From an uncultured PS1 clade bacterium (GTDB lineage: Bacteria; Pseudomonadota; Alphaproteobacteria; RS24), in NCBI GenBank assembly GCA_902624095.1, contig CACNWB010000001.1:1-64000 (forward strand): a DNA stretch of 64,000 nucleotides, in the 5' to 3' direction. Of this stretch, positions 9,183-17,307 are shown piece by piece. The translations under genes and the position numbers were made by a program. Below the pieces are notes generated by a model. It saw only the letters and a list, made by a program, of their open reading frames with translations, searched no databases and was not told where the DNA came from. Each line of letters begins with the position of its first letter. The first letter of the stretch is position 1.

Positions 9183-11285
9183 CTACCAATCGGTGTTTGG
9201 CGCATTGCCGCCTAATGTACGCAGTGCAAATACGAGCCTGACTTGTGTTTCTGGTTCGATGGTACCGACCTGGCGATGGTCGCGGTCGAACAACACTTGC
9301 ACGTATGTGCAATCATCCTGATAGGTCAGATGAACCTCGTCACGAATGCGGTCGCTCAATTCCAGATCCTGCTGGAAGCGTGCACCAAAATGCCAGTGGT
9401 CAGAAATGCGGACATCCAGCCGGCTTGTCAGTTCTTCGCGCGGCGTGGCATTACCTACTTGGCCGGTATCCAAAAATGTGTAATCTGCTCCCGCTGAAAA
9501 CCGCTTTCCTTGAAAGTGAGCCCCTGTACGTTGCCTTAAAATTTGGCCATTTTCGCGATCGATACGCAGATTTTGTGACAGCGATAACCCACCATATCCG
9601 ACTTCGGCTTCGGTGATGACGGCCGATGCCTCGTCGCTAAAACCGGACGACGTGGAGAAATTGTCGTTTGACAGATTATATGACTGGCCGACGAAAAAGC
9701 TTGTGCGCAGACCGTCAGCCGTTTCCAGCGTGTGCCCGACCCCGTAATTGATGCGGCTAGTTTCATCTTCTGGCGCAGCGAGGCTAAAAAGATTACTGGC
9801 GCTTAATTCATATATGGCACTGGTCCGATAGGGGATCCGGTCAAAGCTGTCATTGTCGGTCGTTAGAACAAGTTGGGCCTTGGGCTTTAGGGTTTGCCGA
9901 GATGTAGGTGCACGGCGAACCAGTGGATAAGACAGGGTGGCACCGAAGCTGTCGGCGGCCAATGTCTCAGTTTCTGAATTCGGCAAGCCGGCTTGGGGGC
10001 CGTGCTCGTCAAACATATAGGCATCAAATTGGGCTTTGTTTTCCAGATTCCAGACAAAACCTGCCTCGGAAATATATCGATATGACCAGTCAAGCCGAGT
10101 GCTGGCCTTGGTGACATCAACTCCCAAATCGCGCGCCGAATAGGACACGCGATTGACCAATTGCATTTGCCCGTCTAGCGGAGCATTGGCAAATTGCTTG
10201 ATATAGGTGACGTCGGGCAGAATAAGGTCAACAGTATTGGATGTTTCATCACTCAGCGTATTGCGGAACTGGCGAACATTGATGTTTAGATAATCGTCCC
10301 CGTAATAGCGCGACACATCAATGCTGTTGGTCAGCACATCGGCATTTGAAATCTGATACCGGCGGAAAAACAAATCGTCGCTCGGTTCGTTGAGGGAAAA
10401 GCTGGTTTGCCAGCTGCGCGTGTTGAATGTGCCGCTGCCGATGAGCCCACCGCGAAAATCATGTTCACCGTCTGCTTTATCAAGCGTGCCCTCGGGTTGG
10501 TGGGCGTAAAAATCCAAAGAGTAGCTGCCTTGGCGTGTGAGATGACGCCAATTGCCATCAAGGACCACGCCCTCCTTTTCGGTGAAGCTGGGCGACAGTG
10601 TCAAATCGTAGTTTGGTGCCAATGCAAAGTGGTAAGGCGTGCGGATGCCGGCGCCGAAGTCGGATTGCGAGGTAAAAGACGGTGTCAGGAAACCACTGCG
10701 GCGCTCGACGGCAGGTGCGGCGTGGCGCAAATAGGGTGTGTAAAACACCGGTACACCCATCACCTCCAGCCGCGTATTGCGGTAGATGATGTCCTGTTTT
10801 TCTTCATCCTTGATGATGGTTTGCGCGCGTAACTGCCATAAGGGTTCTGCGTCGGGGTCCACGCATTCTGGGCATGCCGTATAAATTGCGCCAGAAAGTT
10901 CAATGCGGGTCGCTTCGGTGCGTGCTGCTTGCGCTGCCCTCAGCCGCGTGTTGTTCTCCAGATAGGTTTTGATTTCTGTGATGGCCCAATGCTGCATCGC
11001 TTCGTCGAGTTCCATTGCCATCGCGTAAGACTTTGTGCCGTCTTTTTGTGTGAAAACAACATTGCCAGTAACCAAAATGCGCTGTTGGCTTTTGATCCAG
11101 ATCAACTGATCACCGGACACGCGTTCATCCTCAAACGCGACCAGCACATTGCCTTGCGCGTTAATATCTCCGGTCGCATCGTCAACCGAAATTGTGTCGG
11201 CTTCTAGAAATGATTGTTGCTGAGCTAGTACAGGGCTCGCAATCAGAAAGAGGGTCGAGAAAATAAAAGCAGAGAAGTAGCGCAT
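9183..11285 (-). CDS. lptD: LPS-assembly outer-membrane protein LptD
   Basis: About 700 residues. Signal peptide MRYFSAFIFSTLFLIASPVLAQ, then the OstA/jellyroll domain (FLEADTISVDDATGDINAQGNV, RVSGDQLIW). The alphaproteobacterial CPEC segment follows, then MGVPVFYTPYLRHA and RRSGFLTPSF, and a long beta-strand-rich barrel. LptD inserts LPS into the outer leaflet. The start at 11285 is chosen because it gives a clean signal peptide; ATG 11333 would add 16 polar residues. The usual alphaproteobacterial neighbours surA, pdxA and ksgA are absent; it is followed by a fatty-acid hydroxylase instead. Confidence 0.94.
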   Translation of the reverse strand: MRYFSAFIFSTLFLIASPVLAQQQSFLEADTISVDDATGDINAQGNVLVAFEDERVSGDQLIWIKSQQRILVTGNVVFTQKDGTKSYAMAMELDEAMQHWAITEIKTYLENNTRLRAAQAARTEATRIELSGAIYTACPECVDPDAEPLWQLRAQTIIKDEEKQDIIYRNTRLEVMGVPVFYTPYLRHAAPAVERRSGFLTPSFTSQSDFGAGIRTPYHFALAPNYDLTLSPSFTEKEGVVLDGNWRHLTRQGSYSLDFYAHQPEGTLDKADGEHDFRGGLIGSGTFNTRSWQTSFSLNEPSDDLFFRRYQISNADVLTNSIDVSRYYGDDYLNINVRQFRNTLSDETSNTVDLILPDVTYIKQFANAPLDGQMQLVNRVSYSARDLGVDVTKASTRLDWSYRYISEAGFVWNLENKAQFDAYMFDEHGPQAGLPNSETETLAADSFGATLSYPLVRRAPTSRQTLKPKAQLVLTTDNDSFDRIPYRTSAIYELSASNLFSLAAPEDETSRINYGVGHTLETADGLRTSFFVGQSYNLSNDNFSTSSGFSDEASAVITEAEVGYGGLSLSQNLRIDRENGQILRQRTGAHFQGKRFSAGADYTFLDTGQVGNATPREELTSRLDVRISDHWHFGARFQQDLELSDRIRDEVHLTYQDDCTYVQVLFDRDHRQVGTIEPETQVRLVFALRTLGGNAPNTDW

Positions 11286-11941
11286 ACAGGTTTCGTTCTC
11301 GTTTTTAAAATGCAATCCCAATTTGGTTAGCACATTCGACGAAGACCACCAAACGCGAGATAAAAAGAATACGAGCCTATTCGCATAGCGGAAAAATGAA
11401 ATTTGCCGCGCTAGGTATAGATATCACAGAGCATAATTGAAGCTATGGGCTCCGGATATATCAGCATGGCTTTTGTTGGTCTTCTGGCTAAGTGTCATGA
11501 GGATGTAGCTCTTGATGTCAACCCTTAGCGCGTCGACGGAAACAATCTCAAGGACGCGCAAAGAGCTTCTGAGATTTTTTTCTGGAAAATCGTTCCTTGG
11601 CGCCGGCGGCCGCACTCTATAGGTGACGCGCATGTTGTAGCTGCTGCTTTCGGCCAAGCCTTTGGTAAGGGGGGAGTTGATTACGCTTTTTTCGCGTTGA
11701 TAAGGCACCTGCATGATTTACAACATTCGCCCTTACACACGGTACGACAGGGCCGTGCTCGTACCAAGCCGCGTTTGTCACTGACCGAAATTTTGCTTGC
11801 AAAAAGTGTGTGGGTTTAGATTCTTGCTGCTAATCATTGTCCAGAAACTGGCGCAAGGAAGCCAAATAGCGCTGGGCCTTTTTCGAGGGCACATAGTGAG
11901 TGAGTTGCGGTCGGATTAGTCTGCCTGTTTAAATCAGCTAT
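11286..11941. other. Gene-poor gap with possible coding relics
   Basis: About 650 bases between wecA and lptD. A 96-codon minus-strand frame (11424-11714) is not recognisable to me. Directly downstream of wecA, minus-strand bases about 11930-11832 read as PQLTHYVPSKKAQRYLASLR before a stop, and look like the C-terminal relic of a protein, but no start exists. The rest is unremarkable. I see no terminator. This marks the boundary of the polysaccharide island. Confidence 0.4.
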
Positions 11942-12994
11942 TTATCTGAGGTATTCACGCAAGCTGCCAATCCGCAAAACGGTGTAATAATAACTAGGAA
12001 CAAAAGCTATAAATCCAATAATACTCGACGCTTCATCTAAAAAAGTTGTCAGTGCATAGCCTAGCCAGAAGGCTCCTATGGCAGATAAAATAAGTATCAG
12101 CAGGGTCCGGCGGGGAGAAAAGCCTGCTTCTATTATTCTGTGGTGTAGATGTTTGCGATCTGGAGCCATTGGCGAACGGCCGCTGGCAGTTCGGCGAACG
12201 ATAATACTCAACATATCGGTAAGGGGTATAGCAATCAGCCATAGACACAGGCTCGCTGGTATAGGCGGGATACCGGGACGCCCGCTTTCTTGGCTAGCAC
12301 CGATAAGAGCTACCGCGACCAAAAGGCCGACTAGCATGGAGCCGCTATCGCCGAGAAAAATTTTTCGACCATTGAAGACTTGCAGATTAAACAATAAAAA
12401 CCCTGCCAGTGCGCCCGAAAACAAAACCCCGAAAAAAGCATAATCAGGCGGTATCGAGCCATAAAGCAGATTAAAGGTGAGATTGATATGGGTCATAGCC
12501 AGCAGGGCCATGCTGGCCGATAGACCGTCGATGCCGTCAATAAAGTTAAACGCATTTATTGTGGCCGCTATAGCGAGTACAGCAATTACTTTGTGCAAAA
12601 CGCTGAAAGTCGACATGGCAAAAATTTCGTGGAAAACACCAATGTCGTCAACATACAAATTCTCCCCAATCACAACAATGGTTGCTGCGGCAATGTGAGA
12701 TATGAGTTTGAGACGCGCGGGAATGGGTTGCCGATCATCAATAATACCTAACATGACCAGCATGGTGCCAACAAAAACAATGCTCCATGCAGGGTTCGGT
12801 ATCAGAAAAATAATGCCGGTCATGACGACCAGCCAAATAACAGGACCGCCGAGCAGGGGAATTTCACCTTCATGAGTTTTGCGCCCATGTGGCCGATCAA
12901 CTAATTGCAGTCGAATGGCCAGCGGTCTTAAGGCGACGACCAACACAGTTGCCAGCAAGGTAGAAACAACGGATATGTATATTAGCGTAAGCAC
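11942..12994 (-). CDS. wecA: Undecaprenyl-phosphate sugar-1-phosphate transferase (WecA/MraY family)
   Basis: A 350-residue polytopic membrane protein of glycosyltransferase family 4 phosphotransferases. Conserved motifs: GIIDD with the catalytic Asp pair, NAFNFIDGIDGL, IFLGDSGSM and the C-terminal RKHLHHR loop, with about 10-11 membrane helices. It would transfer GlcNAc-1-P or a related amino sugar phosphate to undecaprenyl phosphate to start polysaccharide assembly. It follows the Wzz-type gene by 12 bases on the same strand. WecA is the closest role; the exact sugar is not known. Confidence 0.88.
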   Translation of the reverse strand: MLTLIYISVVSTLLATVLVVALRPLAIRLQLVDRPHGRKTHEGEIPLLGGPVIWLVVMTGIIFLIPNPAWSIVFVGTMLVMLGIIDDRQPIPARLKLISHIAAATIVVIGENLYVDDIGVFHEIFAMSTFSVLHKVIAVLAIAATINAFNFIDGIDGLSASMALLAMTHINLTFNLLYGSIPPDYAFFGVLFSGALAGFLLFNLQVFNGRKIFLGDSGSMLVGLLVAVALIGASQESGRPGIPPIPASLCLWLIAIPLTDMLSIIVRRTASGRSPMAPDRKHLHHRIIEAGFSPRRTLLILILSAIGAFWLGYALTTFLDEASSIIGFIAFVPSYYYTVLRIGSLREYLR

Positions 12995-13006
12995 AGCGAG
13001 ATATCT

Positions 13007-14149
13007 CTAAGCGTTCTGTTTTCGCTGCACTATGGAGTGACGTATAAGCACAAAAATAATCGCAATCATGCCGCTAATTAAGGCCGCGAGTACCACGATT
13101 AACGGTTTGGATACTGATGGTTCAAATATCATTGCGTCTAAATCATAACCAACAGCAGTAAAAGATCGAGCATCAGCTAAAGGTGTTAGTTGAACACTTT
13201 TTTCAATTCGTTCCAAGCGCTTATCGGTTTTAAGCGCACGAAGATCTGCCGCCATTTCTGGATAATTTGGGATATGTAGCAAAACTTTATTATCTTTATT
13301 ACGGTCTTTGATCAGAGCGATTTCTTTTTCGAGTGCACTAAACCCACGTAAATAGAGCGGCAAATCTGTGTTGACGTTGATGCCAATGCCATTCGTGCCG
13401 CGTGTCGCCAGACCAGCTTGATTATCGGCAATGCCTAACTGGCGTGCGATCGCGGCTTGCTCGGCCAAGTTTGCAAGGCGGGCTGCGGTATTAATTTCAT
13501 AATTGGCAAGCGCATTGGCAATGGACGTTTCGATCGCGTCAATTTCAAAATTTAGGCTGGACTCGATGGAGCTTTGCAGATTGGAAATTCCGTTCAAATT
13601 ATCGAGGCGGATGCCCTCATTAGTCGCATTCAACGCCTGGGTAACGATCTTACGCGCCAATTCTTTGTCGCCAGAGGGAAAACGAAGTGTAATCTGAAAC
13701 GAAATTCCTGGATCACTTAATAAGTCGTAGCGCCTGCCTACTTTCGACAATTTCTCCCGCTTTTCAATTTCACCGCCGTTAAAATTGATAAATTCTGGAT
13801 CAAGTTCAGCATGAGCTTTGGAAAAGAATTGGCCCCGGCGTAATTCAGCAATGAATGCATTAAATAGATCTTTCGAAAGTATGACGCCTTCATGGCCAAT
13901 CAGTTTATCCCCGGCATAAATTGGCTGCGAAATGCCTGGCGTGTCATTGAGGGGCGCAAAGGCTGCCATCTGCGTTCTATCGAGCGCAACAATATCAAGT
14001 CGACCTTCAAAGCTGGGGGGTAAAATCAGTGTGTAGGCGGCGGCGAGTATCACAGAAATACTAGTAATGGCGCCAATGAGCCATTTTCCATCCCAAATGA
14101 TTTCGATAAGTTCAATTGGATCAATTTCGTCACTCGCGACGTCTTGCAT
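13007..14149 (-). CDS. Wzz-type polysaccharide chain-length determinant
   Basis: A 380-residue protein with the polysaccharide co-polymerase layout. A short cytoplasmic start (IDPIELIEIIWDGKW) precedes a first helix at about 28-48. A long periplasmic part follows, with coiled-coil-like stretches around residues 200-310, and a final helix lies at about 350-372. No Walker kinase domain is fused. It should control polymer length. It is transcribed with wecA and divergently from the MarR-NusG pair. Confidence 0.83.
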   Translation of the reverse strand: MQDVASDEIDPIELIEIIWDGKWLIGAITSISVILAAAYTLILPPSFEGRLDIVALDRTQMAAFAPLNDTPGISQPIYAGDKLIGHEGVILSKDLFNAFIAELRRGQFFSKAHAELDPEFINFNGGEIEKREKLSKVGRRYDLLSDPGISFQITLRFPSGDKELARKIVTQALNATNEGIRLDNLNGISNLQSSIESSLNFEIDAIETSIANALANYEINTAARLANLAEQAAIARQLGIADNQAGLATRGTNGIGINVNTDLPLYLRGFSALEKEIALIKDRNKDNKVLLHIPNYPEMAADLRALKTDKRLERIEKSVQLTPLADARSFTAVGYDLDAMIFEPSVSKPLIVVLAALISGMIAIIFVLIRHSIVQRKQNA

Positions 14150-14310
14150 GACTACTCCGTAACAAATTTCCTCTGTTTACTCACAAAATCATCTTCTTGA
14201 AAAGCTTTTTTCTTTACTTGCAATGAAATAAAGGCGTGTTGCTTTGAAAATGATCGTTGCGTTGATCACCTAGCTCAATTACTTTGTGTTCATTGTATGA
14301 ACAGCTAGCC

Positions 14311-14334
14311 GTCGGGGTGGATTTCACCCGCGAC
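14311..14334 (+). promoter_or_regulatory. Leader hairpin upstream of the MarR-NusG operon
   Basis: An inverted repeat: GTCGGGGTG, five-base loop GATTT, then CACCCGCGAC, pairing almost perfectly with one bulged base. It lies 27-50 bases before the MarR-type start and directly before the ops-like sequence. It could be an RNA hairpin or a repressor operator. The role is inferred from position only. Confidence 0.5.
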
Positions 14335-14347
14335 TGCGGTAGCATGC
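14335..14347 (+). promoter_or_regulatory. ops-like (RfaH recruitment) element
   Basis: The bases TGCGGTAGCATGC match 11 of 13 positions of the E. coli ops element GGCGGTAGCGTGC, including the core GCGGTAGC. The site lies 14-26 bases before a regulator gene that is followed by a NusG/RfaH paralogue. Recognition of ops by RfaH is established in enterobacteria; its use here is inference. Confidence 0.5.
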
Positions 14348-14360
14348 GGGAAAATAAACT

Positions 14361-14735
14361 ATGTCCATTGAGCATAATAAGGGAGATCACGACAGCGAGA
14401 CTGAGAATGAGATCGAATTGCGGCTTTTGGCGAGGCTTCAAGAAAGGCCTGATGTATCTCAACGGGGCCTGGCTGCGGATCTAGGTGTCAGCCTCGGCAG
14501 TATAAATTTTTGCTTGAAGGCTCTTACGGCAAAGGGCTTTGTGAAAGCTGAGAATTTTTCGAAAAGCAATAACAAATTGCGCTATGCCTATTTGTTGACG
14601 CCCTCTGGCATTGCCGCCAAAAGTCGTCTTACGGCTTCGTTTCTGAAGCGCAAGCGTGCTGAGTATCGACGTTTAGCTCACGAGATTGCTGATTTGGAAG
14701 CGCAAATGCGGCAGGATAAAGCTGAGCATGAATGA
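14361..14735 (+). CDS. EPS-associated MarR-family transcriptional regulator
   Basis: A 124-residue protein with a winged helix-turn-helix at about residues 20-85 (LARLQERPDVSQRGLAADLG, then SINFCLKALTAKGFVKAENF). A basic coiled-coil tail follows (KRKRAEYRRLAHEIADLEAQ). This matches the EPS-associated MarR family found beside polysaccharide loci. It overlaps the NusG-like gene by ATGA, so the two are translationally coupled. It probably controls the island; the target site is unknown. Confidence 0.85.
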   Translation: MSIEHNKGDHDSETENEIELRLLARLQERPDVSQRGLAADLGVSLGSINFCLKALTAKGFVKAENFSKSNNKLRYAYLLTPSGIAAKSRLTASFLKRKRAEYRRLAHEIADLEAQMRQDKAEHE

Positions 14736-15253
14736 TGGAAGTTAGCTACTGTAATGAGGCCAGATGGTATGTGGCGCAAGTCAAGCCCAGTAGCTTTGCG
14801 CGCGCCGAAGCCAATCTCGACAGGCAGGGCTTCGAAACCTTCATGCCTCAGCGCCGCAAGACCGTTCGTCATGGGCGGCAAATGCGTGATGTGCTTTGCC
14901 CGGTTTTCCCCGGCTATTTATTCATCAAATTCGGACTGGAACGCGCTGATTGGCGCAAGATCAATTCAACCTTCGGGGTCAGTAAATTGATCAGCTTTGA
15001 GGCCGGCAAGCCCGCGCCCGTTCCCGACGCATTGATAGCGGGTTTGCGCGCGCGATGCGATAACCACCATGTTCTTCAGCCGCTGGATGAATTGCACACC
15101 GGAGTGCGTGTGCGAATGCTGTCAGGCGCTTTTGCAGAATTTATCGGTGAGGTTGAAGAAATGGTCGCCAATGATTGCGTGAGATTGTTATTTGAACTTA
15201 TGGGCCAGACGACGCGGGTTGATGTTCCGCGGGGCGATGTTGAAAGGATTTGA
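14732..15253 (+). CDS. NusG/RfaH-like transcription antitermination protein
   Basis: A 173-residue NusG paralogue. The N-terminal NGN domain begins ARWYVAQVKPSSFARAEANL and includes VFPGYLFIKF. The C-terminal KOW-type domain runs from GVRVRMLSGAFAEFIGEVEEM to the end. The position in a polysaccharide locus and divergence from housekeeping NusG suggest an operon-specific elongation factor like RfaH. Specialisation is inferred from context; no second nusG is visible for comparison. Confidence 0.87.
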   Translation: MMEVSYCNEARWYVAQVKPSSFARAEANLDRQGFETFMPQRRKTVRHGRQMRDVLCPVFPGYLFIKFGLERADWRKINSTFGVSKLISFEAGKPAPVPDALIAGLRARCDNHHVLQPLDELHTGVRVRMLSGAFAEFIGEVEEMVANDCVRLLFELMGQTTRVDVPRGDVERI

Positions 15254-15259
15254 AGTTAA

Positions 15260-15873
15260 TTGGTTTTCTATGAAACACTTCAAAAAATTAAATCGCGTAA
15301 GGCGCATATCGGCGTCATTGGGCCCGGATACGTTGGCCTTCCGCCCATCAGCCGTTTTATTAAGGGCGGTTGTCAGGTTACTGGCTTTGATATTGACCGC
15401 GCGAAAATCGATAAGTTGATGCACGTGAATGTTATACTCAGCATATTAATCGCGAGCAAATTGCGGCCATGTTCAGCAGCGGACGTAGGCATGTGACGGA
15501 TGCTTTTGACGCGATTTCCGAGGTTGACGCGATTGTCGCATCAAATTCGACGCGCAAATAACTCATTGCCGATTAAATTATTGCCAAGCAACCACAAGTT
15601 GTTAGCGTTTATCGTCTCACTACAAAGGCCGGAACGGATAAGTTCCGCTAATCCGCCATGCGAGGTATTATAAAGCGCATCAATGCAAAGAGTGTTGAAC
15701 TTGTCGCCCATGAGCCACATCCCGATGACGAGCGATTTATTAAGTCAGAATTCGTGAATGAATTGAAAAATTTCAAGACCCGCTTCGACGTAATTTTCGC
15801 CAACCGTGTGGTCGATACATTGAATCATGTGCGTGATAAAGTTTTCACACGGGGTTTGTCCGGAAATGACTAA
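15260..15873 (+). pseudogene. Decayed, apparently chimeric nucleotide-sugar dehydrogenase
   Basis: The 5' part reads as the N-terminus of a UDP-HexNAc dehydrogenase (KAHIGVIGPGYVGLPPISRF, then after a frameshift QHINREQIAAMFSSGR and AISEVDAIV). Stops follow around 15558. The 3' part (QPQVVSVYRLTTKAG..., a stop, then GIIKRINAKSVELVAHEP and DKVFTRGLSGND) resembles the C-terminus of a UDP-glucose dehydrogenase. The central catalytic region, including the Cys motif, is absent. The relic ends 8 bases inside manC, preserving an old overlap. It is not functional. Confidence 0.82.
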
Positions 15874-17293
15874 GATCATACCTATCATTCTATCGGGCGG
15901 TGCCGGCTCACGCCTGTGGCCTATCTCGCGGCGCATGCATCCAAAACCCTTTATGGAAGTTGCAGGAAAGCCGCTTTTAGCGCATGCCTTGGAGCGTGCG
16001 GCACTTGTTGCCCAAGAAGCTCTTATCGTGACCAATCAAGATCTTTATTTCCTGACTGAAAGCTTGCTGGAAAATACACCTAAAGCGCCGAAGGTTTCCT
16101 ATTTGTTGGAGCCAAAGGGGCGCAATACCGCACCGGCCGTCGCCCTGGCTGTTCGGCATATTCAAAAATCCCATGGCGACCACGCCATATGTTTGGTGCT
16201 GGCGGCCGATCATCTAATTTCTGACGACGCGGCATTCGAAATTGCCGTTGGACAAGCAGCCGAGCAGGCAGAAGCGGGCAATCTCGTCGTGTTCGGTATT
16301 CGCCCAACCAGCCCGGAGACGGGCTATGGGTATTTGGAAGTCGCCGCGACGGGAGACACACCGCAAACACTCAAAAGCTTCGTTGAAAAGCCCGACCGCT
16401 GCACCGCTGAGACGTACCTCGCTGAGGGGCGTTATTATTGGAACAGCGGCATGTTCTGCTTCACCGTCGGTGTGATTGCCCAAAATATGGCTGCATATGC
16501 GGGTGATGTGTGGGATGCATCAGAAGCGGCATTCACCGAGGCGCTAGAAGAAGCAGGCGTGACCCGGTTTGCCGAAGACAGCTTCATCGCCCAGCCAAAT
16601 ATATCTATTGATTATGCGGTGATGGAAAAGGCTGAGAGGATCTCGATGGTACCGGCAGGCTTCGGTTGGTCCGATGTCGGTAGCTGGGACGCTGTCGCCG
16701 GGGTGCATGCGGCCGACGAGAATGGCAATAGTTCAGTTGGAGGCGAGAAAGTGTATTTTGTCGAGGCGCAGAACACTCATGTCGAAATTACCAGCCATAC
16801 GGAAAAGGTGATTGCCGCTATCGGTGTTAATAATATGGTCATCATCGATACACCGGACGCTCTGTTGGTAACCGACCGCGCCAAATCTCAGGATGTAAAA
16901 CTGGTGGTTGAGGGTTTGAGGGTCGTCGCGGAATCCGAATTGACCGAACTACCAGCCATCGTGCACCGGCCTTGGGGCACATATGCGACGTTGAAACAAG
17001 AGGAGGGCTATCAGATCAAGCGCATCACCGTCGCGCCGGGCCAGAAGCTTAGCCTGCAGTATCACCATAAGCGCGCCGAACACTGGGTGGTGACGCAAGG
17101 GCAAGCTATGGTGCAAATCGGTGAGGAAGAATTTGAAACCGGCCCCGGAGAATATCGCTACATTCCATTGGGCGAAAAACATCGGCTGGCCAATGTTGGT
17201 GAGACTGAACTAGTGCTGGTTGAGGTTCAGGTTGGATCTTATTTAGGCGAAGACGACATTGTGCGTCTGGATGATGTTTATGGGCGTGATTAA
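15866..17293 (+). CDS. manC: Mannose-1-phosphate guanylyltransferase / mannose-6-phosphate isomerase
   Basis: A 475-residue bifunctional type II enzyme. The N-terminal nucleotidyltransferase has ILSGGAGSRLWPISRRMHPK and FVEKPD. The C-terminal cupin isomerase domain has QKLSLQYHHKRAEHWVVTQG with its metal-binding His and Glu. It supplies GDP-mannose, the precursor for the Gmd and Fcl enzymes encoded at about 52-54 kb. The start at 15866 gives the canonical N-terminus MTKIIPIILSGG; the earlier ATG 15827 lies within the dehydrogenase relic. Confidence 0.93.
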   Translation: MTKIIPIILSGGAGSRLWPISRRMHPKPFMEVAGKPLLAHALERAALVAQEALIVTNQDLYFLTESLLENTPKAPKVSYLLEPKGRNTAPAVALAVRHIQKSHGDHAICLVLAADHLISDDAAFEIAVGQAAEQAEAGNLVVFGIRPTSPETGYGYLEVAATGDTPQTLKSFVEKPDRCTAETYLAEGRYYWNSGMFCFTVGVIAQNMAAYAGDVWDASEAAFTEALEEAGVTRFAEDSFIAQPNISIDYAVMEKAERISMVPAGFGWSDVGSWDAVAGVHAADENGNSSVGGEKVYFVEAQNTHVEITSHTEKVIAAIGVNNMVIIDTPDALLVTDRAKSQDVKLVVEGLRVVAESELTELPAIVHRPWGTYATLKQEEGYQIKRITVAPGQKLSLQYHHKRAEHWVVTQGQAMVQIGEEEFETGPGEYRYIPLGEKHRLANVGETELVLVEVQVGSYLGEDDIVRLDDVYGRD

Positions 17294-17307
17294 GAAAAGG
17301 GCTGAAA

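Noticed and set aside
11424-11714. Minus-strand 96-codon frame, some resemblance in layout to a small phage head-tail protein
   Set aside because: The resemblance is only to a general strand pattern. No other phage genes are near and no ribosome-binding site is evident.
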